Positions 1-7,795 of a stretch of DNA of 64,000 bases are shown in pieces. Position 1 is the stretch's first letter. Every line of letters begins with the position of its first letter. The stretch comes from JANNYA01 sp031422315 (GTDB lineage Bacteria > Pseudomonadota > Gammaproteobacteria > Xanthomonadales > SZUA-5): the NCBI GenBank assembly GCA_031422315.1, contig JANOQN010000066.1, positions 1-64,000 on the forward strand, given 5' to 3'. The notes under the pieces are model-generated. The model was not told the DNA's origin and did no database searches. It worked only from the letters and a program-made list of their open reading frames with translations. Both the position numbers and the translations under genes were made by a program.

Positions 1-153
1 CGTTTTGCCCGTTTGGCGTGGCGCGTGCAACACAAAGTAGCGCCATTGCTCGATGAGTGACTGAATCGCTTTGCTGTCGATGCGTACCAATGGATCAAGT
101 CCATAATGCATATCAGCAATGTTCGGCCCTGCGGTATTAAAATGTTTTTCCAT
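1..153 (-). CDS. AAA-family ATP-binding protein, N-terminal fragment
   Basis: The first 51 codons of a minus-strand gene are present and the rest lies beyond base 1. The start is ATG at 153-151. The visible protein has a short N-terminal segment and ends in a P-loop, PRQTGKT, so it is a nucleotide-binding protein. The layout, with a segment of about 40 residues and then a phrase like YFVLHAPRQTGKT, is that of the single-protein AAA ATPases often found in accessory regions. No biological role can be read from this fragment. It lies about 150 bases downstream of the three-gene operon at 303-2930 and reads in the same direction. Confidence 0.7.
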   Translation of the reverse strand, partial: MEKHFNTAGPNIADMHYGLDPLVRIDSKAIQSLIEQWRYFVLHAPRQTGKT

Positions 154-302
154 ATCTTCCCCCTCTCGGATCACGCAGAGCAATCCAAGGTTTGGCGCAA
201 AGCGTGGCGCGAGAGCCCTCCTACAAGGCTGATTCGCGCCTGCTAAGCCTAACCGATTCGACACGCCAAGTGCGCTATGAAACACACTAACGGGCGAGCC
301 AA

Positions 303-806
303 CTAAAAATCGTGGTCGAGTCGGCTTTCATCAAGTATTGGGCCACGAGCAACGATTGCAGTACCACTGTAGCGCTCATTCCAAACAGCCTCTTGTTTTT
401 CGATTAGCTCAAAAGCGCTGTTAAAGCCGTCTTCTTCTTCACTAAAACTATCTCCGTTTTCACAGCGTGATTCCCACATCATTAGTCGGGATAAAGGCAG
501 TTCATCAAGTGCCTCACAATAGCGTTCGAGCACGGGGTCATGTGCGACTAGCGCCCAGTAAAGCGCACTGCGCTCTGGTAGTGTCAGTTCAAACTTTTCG
601 AAATCCTCAAATTCACCATCCATCCACCAATCTGCCTGGTATGGTTTGTCGGGCTCTGGCTCCGCCGTATGCTCATCGTAACTTTCATAGCGATACAGCT
701 TTTTCCCAAAATGGGCTAAATCAGATAGGTGATAGATGCAATCATCGCCAAGCGAAAAAACGGGCGGCGTGTAATCCACGGTGTAAGTTAGGAATTTAAT
801 TTTCAC
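303..806 (-). CDS. Acidic protein of unknown function, last gene of the EptA-like operon
   Basis: This is a 167-residue protein from a GTG start at 806. It overlaps the end of the preceding gene by about 11 bases, which suggests translational coupling. An upstream in-frame start at 845 would lie deep inside that gene and is less likely. The protein is soluble and rich in Asp, Glu, Trp and Tyr, with an acidic stretch near residue 130 (SFSEEEDGF). There is no signal peptide or membrane segment, and I do not recognise the family. Its position, third behind a lipid-modifying transferase, suggests a linked but unknown role. Confidence 0.6.
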   Translation of the reverse strand: MKIKFLTYTVDYTPPVFSLGDDCIYHLSDLAHFGKKLYRYESYDEHTAEPEPDKPYQADWWMDGEFEDFEKFELTLPERSALYWALVAHDPVLERYCEALDELPLSRLMMWESRCENGDSFSEEEDGFNSAFELIEKQEAVWNERYSGTAIVARGPILDESRLDHDF

Positions 807-1215
807 GATGAAATAATTCACGCACTTCGTCCCAGCGCTTATCAACGCCAGGTGGCCGCATAATATCGCGCAAATTGCAAAGAAATTGCTCGTTCGCGGA
901 CAACCAGCTGAGGAGTACCGCGTCTAATTCGTGCGCGCGGGGCGCAACCGCGTGGGTCACTTCTCGAATCTCCGCAATCCGCTTGTGGACGCCGCCAGCC
1001 GCGTCAGGGCCCCCACAGTCGAGTAGGGTGTTTAACGCGTTAAGCTGAGGGTTGAATAGATTTTTAAGCCGCTCTTGCTCAAACTCCAAATACAAATTTG
1101 CTATTTTGCTGTTTAGCTCAAAGATGAGCGCACGCTGCCTCAGGAACAACCAGGCCACCTGCATGACAATTCCAGCAATGATGCCGAACACCACCGCCCA
1201 TTCAGTATAATTCAC
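796..1215 (-). CDS. Small membrane-anchored protein with coiled-coil character, unknown function
   Basis: The protein has 139 residues from a GTG at 1215, which overlaps the TGA of the upstream gene as GTGA. That overlap decides the start; a longer reading from 1263 is less likely. Residues about 6-26 form one hydrophobic segment (AVVFGIIAGIVMQVAWLFL). Then comes a long helix rich in Leu, Glu and Lys, probably a cytoplasmic coiled coil. I do not recognise a family. It lies between an EptA-like enzyme and another unknown gene and is probably co-transcribed with both. Confidence 0.6.
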   Translation of the reverse strand: MNYTEWAVVFGIIAGIVMQVAWLFLRQRALIFELNSKIANLYLEFEQERLKNLFNPQLNALNTLLDCGGPDAAGGVHKRIAEIREVTHAVAPRAHELDAVLLSWLSANEQFLCNLRDIMRPPGVDKRWDEVRELFHREN

Positions 1216-2930
1216 TGTATCAAACCCCTCGGTACAGCAGCTGTACGCGCAAACAGCCGGCACACCCCTTCTGCTTTCGAATCCGCATCAACGAACTGGC
1301 CCAGAACGATTGACCAGCGCTGGCGCTGCAGGTACGCCGAGCGAAACCAGCTGTTTTGCGGCGCAGCGTCTGGCAAGGTCACATTCCCTGCGTCCAACAC
1401 CGTGTCATACAAATCCGCGCCCCATAGCGGCTTGTTTGAATTCTGGCGCAGCTGTAAGCGTTTTTCGGCGTTTTCTGGATGCGGCGATAGCCAACCTAGG
1501 GCGGAAGCAAACACGTCATCCTGACCACCATGGCCGTGCCAACGCCTGTCGCAGGTTTGATCGGGCAGGTACTGACCATGATCGGACGCATACAGCAGCA
1601 CCGATGGACGCTTATCCTGGCCCAGGCGTTCAATTAGCGCATGCAATACCGCATCCGTTTGAATAATTGAATCATCGTAATCATCAGATTCAGCACCCTG
1701 ACCCGGAGTAGCCCACGCATTGGCTCGGTGGTTTGATTGGCCCATTCCAAGCTTATTCTGCCCCAGCGGTATGCGTTCTGCGTAGCGATAATGTGACCCC
1801 ATTAAATGCACAACGATGAACAGCCTATCCGGATTCTGTGTGAGCGCGGACTCAAACGGTGCAACCAAATCTCGATCATAGGTACCCGCTGTTTCATGAC
1901 TGGCCCAGTTGATAAAATTCTGCGTGTGCGACTCTTGGGCATAGCCTGAAATTTGTACGTCATGCACGCCAGCGGTAGCCTGATTGCTGAGCCAGTACGT
2001 GCGGAAACCCGCTTCTTTGTAAGCCTGTACGATGCTCGGCTCATGCCACGTCGATGCTGATAGCCTTCGCGTCAACATAATCGGCACGCTGTCGGCAGTG
2101 GCAACGGCGGGCGCTGCGTAATTGTCCAGCCAGATAACGTCCGACTTGCTCAGCAGTGGATTGGTGTGCCGAGCGTAGCCACCGAGCTGCCAACGATGCG
2201 CCGCTGAACTTTCGCCAATGACCAGCACAACGATGCGCGGATCCGCCGGCGCGTGCGCGCCAAATTGAAATGCCTTGGCCTGCGCGGCCCAAATTCGCTT
2301 TTGCAGCCGTTCCCGGTGAAATGCCAGCAAGCGAATGGGCAAGCCCCAAGGCCACACCGGTTCAAACGTGCGCGCACGCAGGCTTACGACGTCGCGCCAC
2401 GCGGATTGAACTTCCCAGGGTGTAGACAGCCAAATAATGCACCACAGCGCGCCAGCGCCACCCGCAAATGTCATCAGCGATTGCCGCCTTGCAATGCGCG
2501 GCAAAATCGGATGGGCGCGCAGCTGCCATGCGCTCCACACGCACGAAACCATAAGGCCAAACGTGATCGCCACCCACCCCCAGGCCATGCGCATTACGTT
2601 GGAGACTTCGGAACCATCCGAACCTAGCAATATCGTCAGCGTGTGGCTATTGAGCTGCGCTTTGTGCGTGATTAGCAGCCAGTGCTGCACCGCTTGAATT
2701 GGCCACAACAGCGCCAGCAGGATTGCAATGGGCCACCAGCGCCCAAGCGCGGCAAACCCCGCCGCCGCCACCAGCCACGACAGCGTGGTAAACCAGCCCA
2801 ACATGCCCGAGCCGGCGTAGCCCGGAATTGACAGCACGGTGGCCACTGATATTGCTATTTGCAAACTTAAAGAAACAACCAAAAGCGCCAGCGCCGTGGC
2901 GTTGGCTGTCAATTTCAACGTAGTACTCAC
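1212..2930 (-). CDS. Phosphoethanolamine transferase, EptA/CptA-like (sulfatase fold)
   Basis: This 572-residue inner-membrane enzyme has about five N-terminal transmembrane helices (residues 1-170) and a periplasmic sulfatase-fold domain. Family enzymes move phosphoethanolamine from phosphatidylethanolamine onto lipid A or core sugars. Visible motifs are VIGESSAAHRWQLGGY followed by HTNPLL near residue 237, where the family has a metal-binding Glu; ATADSVPIM near 280, which contains the expected nucleophilic Thr; and YASDHGQYLPD near 450, with the Asp-His metal ligands. The gene overlaps Uma2 upstream and the coiled-coil gene downstream by a few bases each, so it sits in a compact operon on the ICE. 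The exact acceptor cannot be told from sequence. Some members give polymyxin resistance, but that is not shown here. Confidence 0.8.
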   Translation of the reverse strand: MSTTLKLTANATALALLVVSLSLQIAISVATVLSIPGYAGSGMLGWFTTLSWLVAAAGFAALGRWWPIAILLALLWPIQAVQHWLLITHKAQLNSHTLTILLGSDGSEVSNVMRMAWGWVAITFGLMVSCVWSAWQLRAHPILPRIARRQSLMTFAGGAGALWCIIWLSTPWEVQSAWRDVVSLRARTFEPVWPWGLPIRLLAFHRERLQKRIWAAQAKAFQFGAHAPADPRIVVLVIGESSAAHRWQLGGYARHTNPLLSKSDVIWLDNYAAPAVATADSVPIMLTRRLSASTWHEPSIVQAYKEAGFRTYWLSNQATAGVHDVQISGYAQESHTQNFINWASHETAGTYDRDLVAPFESALTQNPDRLFIVVHLMGSHYRYAERIPLGQNKLGMGQSNHRANAWATPGQGAESDDYDDSIIQTDAVLHALIERLGQDKRPSVLLYASDHGQYLPDQTCDRRWHGHGGQDDVFASALGWLSPHPENAEKRLQLRQNSNKPLWGADLYDTVLDAGNVTLPDAAPQNSWFRSAYLQRQRWSIVLGQFVDADSKAEGVCRLFARTAAVPRGLIQ

Positions 2931-3502
2931 TGAAGTATTTCGGTCAGGCGCGCTAAATTGATCTTAGCGCCAGGTAGAGCATTCACCGATTGGGATTGCG
3001 TGAAATGAATTTGTTCTGCGGAACTAAAAACACCCTGTTCCAGCCGATGAATATCGACCGACCGATAGGTCGGATCAATAATCCAATATTCCTGCACCCC
3101 ATGCGTTTCATAGAGGTGAAGTTTGGTCACGCGGTCATGGTTTGGATTACTTGGCGACAATATCTCGATAACAAAAATCGGCGCACCAGTCAGGCATATA
3201 CCGTTTAGGCCATCGCGATTCGCGACCAAAATATCCGGCTGCACAACCGTCGTTGCATTGTCGGGTGACTCCGAAGGCTTTGGGAATCGGACATCAAAAG
3301 GCGCACACAACAAACGGAGCCGCTTAGCGTCGATAACGCTATTAAGCTGTACAACTAATTCAATGAGTATGACTTGGTGATTTTCTGAAGGCGCTGCCAT
3401 TTCGAACAAAATTCCATCGAGGAGTTCGTACCGCTTTCCGTCCTCTGCCATGGCCGCATAGTCGGCATAGGTCAAAAGTCGGTTCGTTCGCACGTTAGTC
3501 AT
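2927..3502 (-). CDS. Uma2-family putative endonuclease (DUF820)
   Basis: The protein has 191 residues and a PD-(D/E)xK-like fold typical of Uma2 proteins. Visible family features are the N-terminal YADYAAMAEDGKRYELLDG, the central QPDILVANRD and the catalytic-type FVIEILSPSNPNHDR, followed by YETHGVQEYWIIDP. These hold the Asp and Glu expected in the active site (E of VIEI, D of PDIL). The family is common in cyanobacteria and scattered mobile DNA, and its biological role is largely unknown. The gene ends inside the start of the EptA-like gene by a 4-base overlap. It is separated from the next unit upstream by about 125 bases, so it probably heads this operon. Confidence 0.8.
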   Translation of the reverse strand: MTNVRTNRLLTYADYAAMAEDGKRYELLDGILFEMAAPSENHQVILIELVVQLNSVIDAKRLRLLCAPFDVRFPKPSESPDNATTVVQPDILVANRDGLNGICLTGAPIFVIEILSPSNPNHDRVTKLHLYETHGVQEYWIIDPTYRSVDIHRLEQGVFSSAEQIHFTQSQSVNALPGAKINLARLTEILQ

Positions 3503-3627
3503 TCACGCCCCCAAGTAAACGCGATCCCAAACGTGACGACCCTTGGGCAGCGCTTCGAACTCCTACATTCAGCATGCGCATGAACAAAGTTTAGCGGATT
3601 TCCTTGAATTCGGCTTTTAGGCATTTG

Positions 3628-3987
3628 CTAAGAATCTCCAAGCGCTAAAAGTTTGCGCATTCGAGCTTGTTCATTCACATCGCGTGTGCCTAAAACGATT
3701 GAATTCCAACCCATTGCCTCTGCATCGTTTATTTTGTGACCGCTAAACTCATCCCGGAGCATTAGCGGTTTCGCTGTCTTCGCAAATAGCGCGTGCGCAT
3801 TGCTCGCGCCTCTCTCAAGCGCAGCTTCTAATTCTTCTGGACTGCCTTTAACGTATTCTTTCACTAGCTCTAGAAAATCTCGGGTTCGGCTCTTTACTCC
3901 GTCGATTATTTCAATAGTCTGGTTTGAGTTTGGCTTGTCGTGAGCATGAGCATGCATCGCGCTACTGTTGGGCTTAATAGTGGTCAT
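3628..3987 (-). CDS. Unknown protein with His-rich N-terminus, fifth gene of an ICE cargo cassette
   Basis: This is a 119-residue soluble protein. The start at 3987 overlaps the stop of the preceding gene as ATGA. The N-terminus contains MHAHAHDKPN, a possible metal-binding or merely biased stretch. The middle is helical and acidic (KEYVKGSPEELEAALERGAS). There is no signal peptide, membrane span or recognised domain. It is the last gene of the cassette that runs from 5735 down to 3628. Confidence 0.6.
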   Translation of the reverse strand: MTTIKPNSSAMHAHAHDKPNSNQTIEIIDGVKSRTRDFLELVKEYVKGSPEELEAALERGASNAHALFAKTAKPLMLRDEFSGHKINDAEAMGWNSIVLGTRDVNEQARMRKLLALGDS

Positions 3988-4397
3988 TGAACCTCCGTAC
4001 TGGAACTGGCGGGCGAAAAAGACGGCGTACTATCAGGATAGACCAGCGGCGATTTCAACGACAAAAGCAAGTGCCCGATTCTTACGACGCCGTGATGAAT
4101 GCGTATGCTTTCGAAATAACCTGCGGGGTCGACCCCTCTGTGAGGCATCGTGTGATTTATAAATTGCCTAATCATTTCTTGACTAGCCGTCTCAGTTTCG
4201 TGAGCGACTAAACCCTTCAGAAACAGAATTGTTCGATACTCAAATCCCGAGATCGCTATGCAAACAACGAGCAATGCACCAAGGCCGAAATAAATTACCT
4301 CCGGACGTTCGCTATCGTTTGCCATCACCATGCACACCCAGCAAATCGGCATCCAAAACCAAACTGCGTAAAGGCGTACCCAGCTCATCCAATTCAT
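3984..4397 (-). CDS. Unknown membrane protein, fourth gene of the ICE cargo cassette
   Basis: The 137-residue protein has two predicted transmembrane helices, residues about 5-26 and 36-55 (GLGALLVVCIAISGF). A cytoplasmic or periplasmic tail rich in His follows (RIHHGVVRIGHLLL). It overlaps both neighbours by 4 bases, which is strong evidence for a single transcript. I do not recognise the family. Confidence 0.6.
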   Translation of the reverse strand: MNWMSWVRLYAVWFWMPICWVCMVMANDSERPEVIYFGLGALLVVCIAISGFEYRTILFLKGLVAHETETASQEMIRQFINHTMPHRGVDPAGYFESIRIHHGVVRIGHLLLSLKSPLVYPDSTPSFSPASSSTEVQ

Positions 4398-5008
4398 GGT
4401 GTCGATTCCTTAGCTGCATTACCCGAGAGCGCCTTAAACTCAAGTTCTGTGCGCTCAAATGCACCGCGTTCTGCAAACACCGTCAAAGCAGTAAAGCCTC
4501 TACCGCACCTTACATAAACAAATTTCTCGTCTGCCGAGTAGCGCGATTGCATGACACCCAAAGGCTTGCAAAAATCGCGCAGACGTTCGTATTCATCATT
4601 CGAAATTTCGCCATACTCAGTTTTGCACCCGGTCAAACACACCATGTTTTTGTCAAACGAACGGATCGTGTTTAAGCCTAGCTGTTTTTGAAACATCCAG
4701 CTTGGCATGGTCTCCCAATTTGCGAAAACATAGGCGTGCGCTAAACACAGCAATGCGATGGCAATCGCGCTAACCATAACAATGCCAACCAACGCTTTGA
4801 GTGAGTAGGGGAAGAGCGCTGTAATCACCACCGCTATCATCAAAACTATTCCCATTTCCGGCGCAGTTCCTCGGACCCATGAGAGGTACAGATGCATAAT
4901 CCAAAAGATACTCGCTGCAAGACAAATATTGATTGCGTTGAATTTTTCGTAAGCGTCCGTGGCAATTTCCGAAGCAGCGCCTTCGCTAACGTCTTGGCTA
5001 TGACTCAT
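4394..5008 (-). CDS. Unknown membrane protein with C-terminal soluble domain, third gene of the ICE cassette
   Basis: The protein has 204 residues. After a polar N-terminus of about 24 residues there are three hydrophobic segments (about 27-44, 52-70 and 72-95). A soluble domain of about 105 residues follows, with cysteines in MVCLTGCKTEYGE, DFCKPLG and VRCGRGF that might form disulfides or bind metal. It begins 2 bases after the end of the 135-residue gene and overlaps the next gene by 4 bases. The function is unknown. Confidence 0.6.
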   Translation of the reverse strand: MSHSQDVSEGAASEIATDAYEKFNAINICLAASIFWIMHLYLSWVRGTAPEMGIVLMIAVVITALFPYSLKALVGIVMVSAIAIALLCLAHAYVFANWETMPSWMFQKQLGLNTIRSFDKNMVCLTGCKTEYGEISNDEYERLRDFCKPLGVMQSRYSADEKFVYVRCGRGFTALTVFAERGAFERTELEFKALSGNAAKESTP

Positions 5009-5010
5009 TG

Positions 5011-5418
5011 TTAGTTTCCTCCAGTTTCTGAGTTCTTAAGTCCATAGCGGAAAAACAAAAGCCCACTTTGTTCAATCCGAACGCGCCCAGATTGCCCTTG
5101 AAACTCATTAAACGGCGCTTGCACGAATACCGGCAATGAATCGCCACGCAAAAAATACCCGGTTTCCCATTCCTCGCATTCAATGCGCACATGCATTGCG
5201 TGCCCAATATCCGCCACATGCACTGACAAACCGCACACAACAGCATGTGCGGTTTGCTGGGCGCGCGCTTCGGCCATCAACTCCGGCATCACCGCGTTTA
5301 GCTCGGCACTCGCCCAGGGAATCCGCAGTTCAAACTGCAATGTCGATTTACCAAGCGCCGCCAATTGATGCTCAGCGTGCAAGTCAAAAGTATAGGGTTC
5401 ACGGCTTGCGGCGATCAT
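5011..5418 (-). CDS. Unknown soluble protein, second gene of the ICE cassette
   Basis: The 135-residue protein has no membrane segment or signal peptide. Its start at 5418 overlaps the preceding stop by 4 bases. It has a mixed alpha/beta appearance (LQFELRIPWASAEL, HVRIECEEWETGYFL) and no motif I can name. An 11-bp-arm inverted repeat lies inside the reading frame at 5227-5256, and a second copy precedes the cassette, so this part of the gene may also act at the DNA or RNA level. Confidence 0.6.
   Translation of the reverse strand: MIAASREPYTFDLHAEHQLAALGKSTLQFELRIPWASAELNAVMPELMAEARAQQTAHAVVCGLSVHVADIGHAMHVRIECEEWETGYFLRGDSLPVFVQAPFNEFQGQSGRVRIEQSGLLFFRYGLKNSETGGN
5227..5256. repeat. Perfect 11-bp inverted repeat, copy A
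   Basis: Arms CAAACCGCACA and TGTGCGGTTTG are separated by 8 bases. The copy lies inside the 135-residue gene of the ICE cassette. A near-identical copy with one arm mismatch is at 5802-5831. It may be an operator or an RNA hairpin. Confidence 0.8.
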
Positions 5419-5735
5419 GGCTTTGATCCTAGAGCAGCTTCTTTTTGTTGCTTCACAATTTCACTGTCGATGCGCGCTTTGTCTGCGTCAATGATGACTT
5501 GTCGACATTCAGACAGTTGCTTATGTAGGTCATGTTTAGTGATAACCCACGTCGCTCCTTCGACATATTGCGCGATTTTTGGGCATTCAGTAATTGCGTC
5601 AACAATGGCAGATTTAGAAGCCGGATTTTGAGGGCCGAAATAGTAAAAACCGACGCAAATTGTTATGAAAGCAAGGACGACGCTCAACGGTGCAACTGCA
5701 CGCAAGAATTCCTCGGACTCAGTTGGTAAGATCAT
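5415..5735 (-). CDS. Unknown single-span membrane protein, first gene of the ICE cassette
   Basis: The protein has 106 residues with one hydrophobic segment at about 12-34 (AVAPLSVVLAFITICVGFYY). A polar, helical tail follows with two cysteines (ITECPKI, SECRQVI) and a Lys/Gln-rich end. A probable ribosome-binding sequence, GAGGGCAA, lies upstream of the ATG at 5735. It heads five tightly packed genes that end at 3628. The family is not recognised. Confidence 0.6.
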   Translation of the reverse strand: MILPTESEEFLRAVAPLSVVLAFITICVGFYYFGPQNPASKSAIVDAITECPKIAQYVEGATWVITKHDLHKQLSECRQVIIDADKARIDSEIVKQQKEAALGSKP

Positions 5736-5801
5736 GGTATTGCCCTCCTAATGTTCTTAATTGCCGCTCTCCGGCGTAGGTGTGTCGACGACATCAAAAT
5801 G

Positions 5802-5831
5802 CAAACCGCACACCATTTCATGTGCGATTTG
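5802..5831. repeat. 11-bp inverted repeat, copy B, upstream of the ICE cassette
   Basis: Arms CAAACCGCACA and TGTGCGATTTG (one mismatch) are separated by 8 bases. It lies in the gap between the 64-residue gene and the cassette, where a regulatory site would be expected. Its sister copy is at 5227-5256. A weak terminator-like role is possible, but there is no T tract. Confidence 0.75.
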
Positions 5832-5848
5832 CGGACTCCCTTATGCAA

Positions 5849-6043
5849 TCAATGCCGCCTTACCGTCGTCGGACTTTCCGGCTCCAACATGCCGAGCAGC
5901 TGCTGATGGAATTCCTCCAGCATATCGAGCGATTCACCGACGCTCATCGCCGATTTGCCCCTGCGCGCTTGAATATGCGCGGCAGTCAATGTGGTCGCGA
6001 TACCCCAGGTATCGAATGTGGTTTTTTTGTCGTCTTTGCTCAT
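5849..6043 (-). CDS. Small hypothetical ICE protein
   Basis: The protein has 64 residues from ATG at 6043, preceded by GGGGTG at a suitable distance. A longer reading from 6091 has no better signal. The sequence is polar, with the phrase TWGIATTLTAAHIQARRGK and a helical Leu/Met/Glu-rich second half (MLEEFHQQLLGML). I do not recognise it. It follows ssb by about 50 bases on the same strand and probably belongs to the ICE backbone transcript. Confidence 0.55.
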   Translation of the reverse strand: MSKDDKKTTFDTWGIATTLTAAHIQARRGKSAMSVGESLDMLEEFHQQLLGMLEPESPTTVRRH

Positions 6044-6096
6044 AAAAATACACCCCAAGTTGGTGTTGATGGTGGGCCTCCTACAGCCCATGCTAC

Positions 6097-6495
6097 TTAT
6101 GCAACTGAATCAGATTCACCCGGTTCGTTGCGCTCTTTGGACTTGTAAGCCACGCCATCGACGCGCCCAATATCAAGCCCAATATGTTCTGCACGCAGCA
6201 AAGTTTCAGCGACTTTCTCACCGGCTTTGTTCGTCCAGGAATTATCTAACAGCGTGCCAATCGCAATAATCGGCGCACCTTTTTTCAGGTATTTGCATGC
6301 TTCACCCAGCTTGTTCCACGCTTCCACCGTCACCCACAGCGTGTTCGCAATTTCCCAATCTTCAGACGCGCTCTTGCGATACGTATTGGTGGCAATTCGA
6401 AACTTGGCTTTTGTGGATTTACTGTCACCCCGGCTAATCAAACCAATTTCAGGATCAGCACCCACGTTGCCCACAATCGTCGTCGTCGCGCTCAT
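6097..6495 (-). CDS. ssb: ICE-encoded single-stranded DNA-binding protein
   Basis: The 132-residue protein has an OB-fold SSB pattern: TTTIVGNVGADPEIG at the start, AKFRIATNTYRK, TLWVTVEAWNKLGEACKYLKKGAPIIAIGTL and AGEKVAETLL. It would bind single-stranded DNA during element replication or transfer. It is shorter than chromosomal SSB (about 178 residues) and lacks the usual acidic DDDIPF tail, as is common for element-borne versions. The ATG at 6495 overlaps the stop of the DUF3158 gene as ATGA, which favours this start over a GTG 6 bases upstream. Confidence 0.85.
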   Translation of the reverse strand: MSATTTIVGNVGADPEIGLISRGDSKSTKAKFRIATNTYRKSASEDWEIANTLWVTVEAWNKLGEACKYLKKGAPIIAIGTLLDNSWTNKAGEKVAETLLRAEHIGLDIGRVDGVAYKSKERNEPGESDSVA

Positions 6496-7022
6496 GCGCA
6501 CTCCTCAAAATACTCCGGATGCACTTGCGCACCCACGTCATACAGTAAGTCGATCACCTCTTTACGCATGCTGCGCAGTGTGCGCAGGGTCAATAGCAAG
6601 GCACGCATGTGGGAGTAAAACAGCTCAAACAGCGGCAGCTCGTGCTCAGGAATATGCTGCATCATGTCGTCAGTCACCCGCATCGTTGCTCGGTTTTTGC
6701 GTTGACGCCACTGTAGGTTTTTCAAATCTTTCATCGACTCACGCTGTGTATTCGTGCGAATGATTTGGATGTTCAGCGTGTAGGGCCACGAAGTAGCTAG
6801 TGACGCTTTTGAATAGCGCATCATCACCTCATCCAAATCATCAGTCAACGCATCCAACTTGGCTTTAATGCGCTCAGCCTCAAGCAGCAGGCTATCGCGG
6901 TTTCCGGTTTGCATGAGCTGGTTAGAAATCTCACCCAGGTTAATCGAGCGGCAATGCTCCATAAGTCGCTCACCTTCCTCAAAGGCTTCGACGATGGCAG
7001 CTGGCGCACCAAACAGCGTCAT
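6492..7022 (-). CDS. DUF3158-family ICE protein
   Basis: The protein has 176 residues, is largely helical and charged, and has no membrane segment. The assignment to DUF3158 rests on its size, its helical content and its position between a PFL_4669-family gene and ssb, the usual order in PFGI-1/SPI-7-type elements. The function is unknown in the literature I know of. It overlaps both neighbours by 4 bases. A basic patch, LQWRQRKNRATMRV near residue 105, could contact nucleic acid, but this is inference. Confidence 0.65.
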   Translation of the reverse strand: MTLFGAPAAIVEAFEEGERLMEHCRSINLGEISNQLMQTGNRDSLLLEAERIKAKLDALTDDLDEVMMRYSKASLATSWPYTLNIQIIRTNTQRESMKDLKNLQWRQRKNRATMRVTDDMMQHIPEHELPLFELFYSHMRALLLTLRTLRSMRKEVIDLLYDVGAQVHPEYFEECA

Positions 7023-7795
7023 GACTTCACGCCGCGTTTGTAATGCGATGGCCGCAGCGAGCCCGACAGCACGTCACGCGCCTGAGTTACGTCCATGAGG
7101 GTGGGCGCAATGCGCTTGAGCGCCACCGTGGCTTCCTGCGAAATTTTGAGCGCCTCTGGATGGTGTGCAGGGTCAAGCAGCTGCTTACGCCGCAGCGCAG
7201 CCACTGCAGGGCGGCGCAAGATTGAAGCGCACTTGGCCAAACCATCAAATATCCGTCGGTTCGCGTTCGACAAGTCCCAAATCAGCGCCATAGCGTTACG
7301 ATGGGTCAAGATGGCCGTGGCTTCTAAGGTCAGCACATGTCGCACCACTTCATCAAATTTAAGCAGCGATTGCACCAATCGCCAGCCGTAGGGCGAGCCA
7401 AAACCAATCTCCAGGGTGACTGGCGCAACGCTCATCATCGGCGTAGCCACTAAACCTGATGCAGCCTGCTGCGCAAGCAGTGTTTCTACCAGCAGCTTTT
7501 TCTCAGCGTACTGCGTTTCGATATGGGTTAGCTCAGCTTCTAGCCATAGCAGAACCGCATCCGCCAGCGGATTATCGTCAGCCGTCATCACCCAGATTCG
7601 AAACGAAGCCGCACAGGCGTTCATCACCCCATTGGCTCCTCGGGTCACGGCTCCAATCTGATTCGTGGTAGGCGGCCTGCCGTTCCAGAGATCAAACGCG
7701 ATGCGGGTTTGCAGGGTCAGCGTTGCATCTTTGGTTCGAAGTGCTTTGGGACTGATATTTGGGCTAATGGATACTTCTGGGGCAGCGATAGTCAC
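7019..7795 (-). CDS. PFL_4669-family integrating conjugative element protein (TIGR03761-like)
   Basis: The protein has 258 residues. The chosen start is GTG at 7795 because AGGAGG lies just upstream; a TTG at 7813 is in frame but lacks such a signal. The protein is helical, with an N-terminal phrase LTLQTRIAFDLWNGRPP and a central GFGSPYGWRLVQSLLKFDEVVRHVLTLEATA that match my recollection of this family, known only as an ICE backbone protein. It ends in a 4-base overlap with the DUF3158 gene. The start lies within the end of the repeat-derived reading frame at 7764-8288. Confidence 0.75.
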   Translation of the reverse strand: MTIAAPEVSISPNISPKALRTKDATLTLQTRIAFDLWNGRPPTTNQIGAVTRGANGVMNACAASFRIWVMTADDNPLADAVLLWLEAELTHIETQYAEKKLLVETLLAQQAASGLVATPMMSVAPVTLEIGFGSPYGWRLVQSLLKFDEVVRHVLTLEATAILTHRNAMALIWDLSNANRRIFDGLAKCASILRRPAVAALRRKQLLDPAHHPEALKISQEATVALKRIAPTLMDVTQARDVLSGSLRPSHYKRGVKS

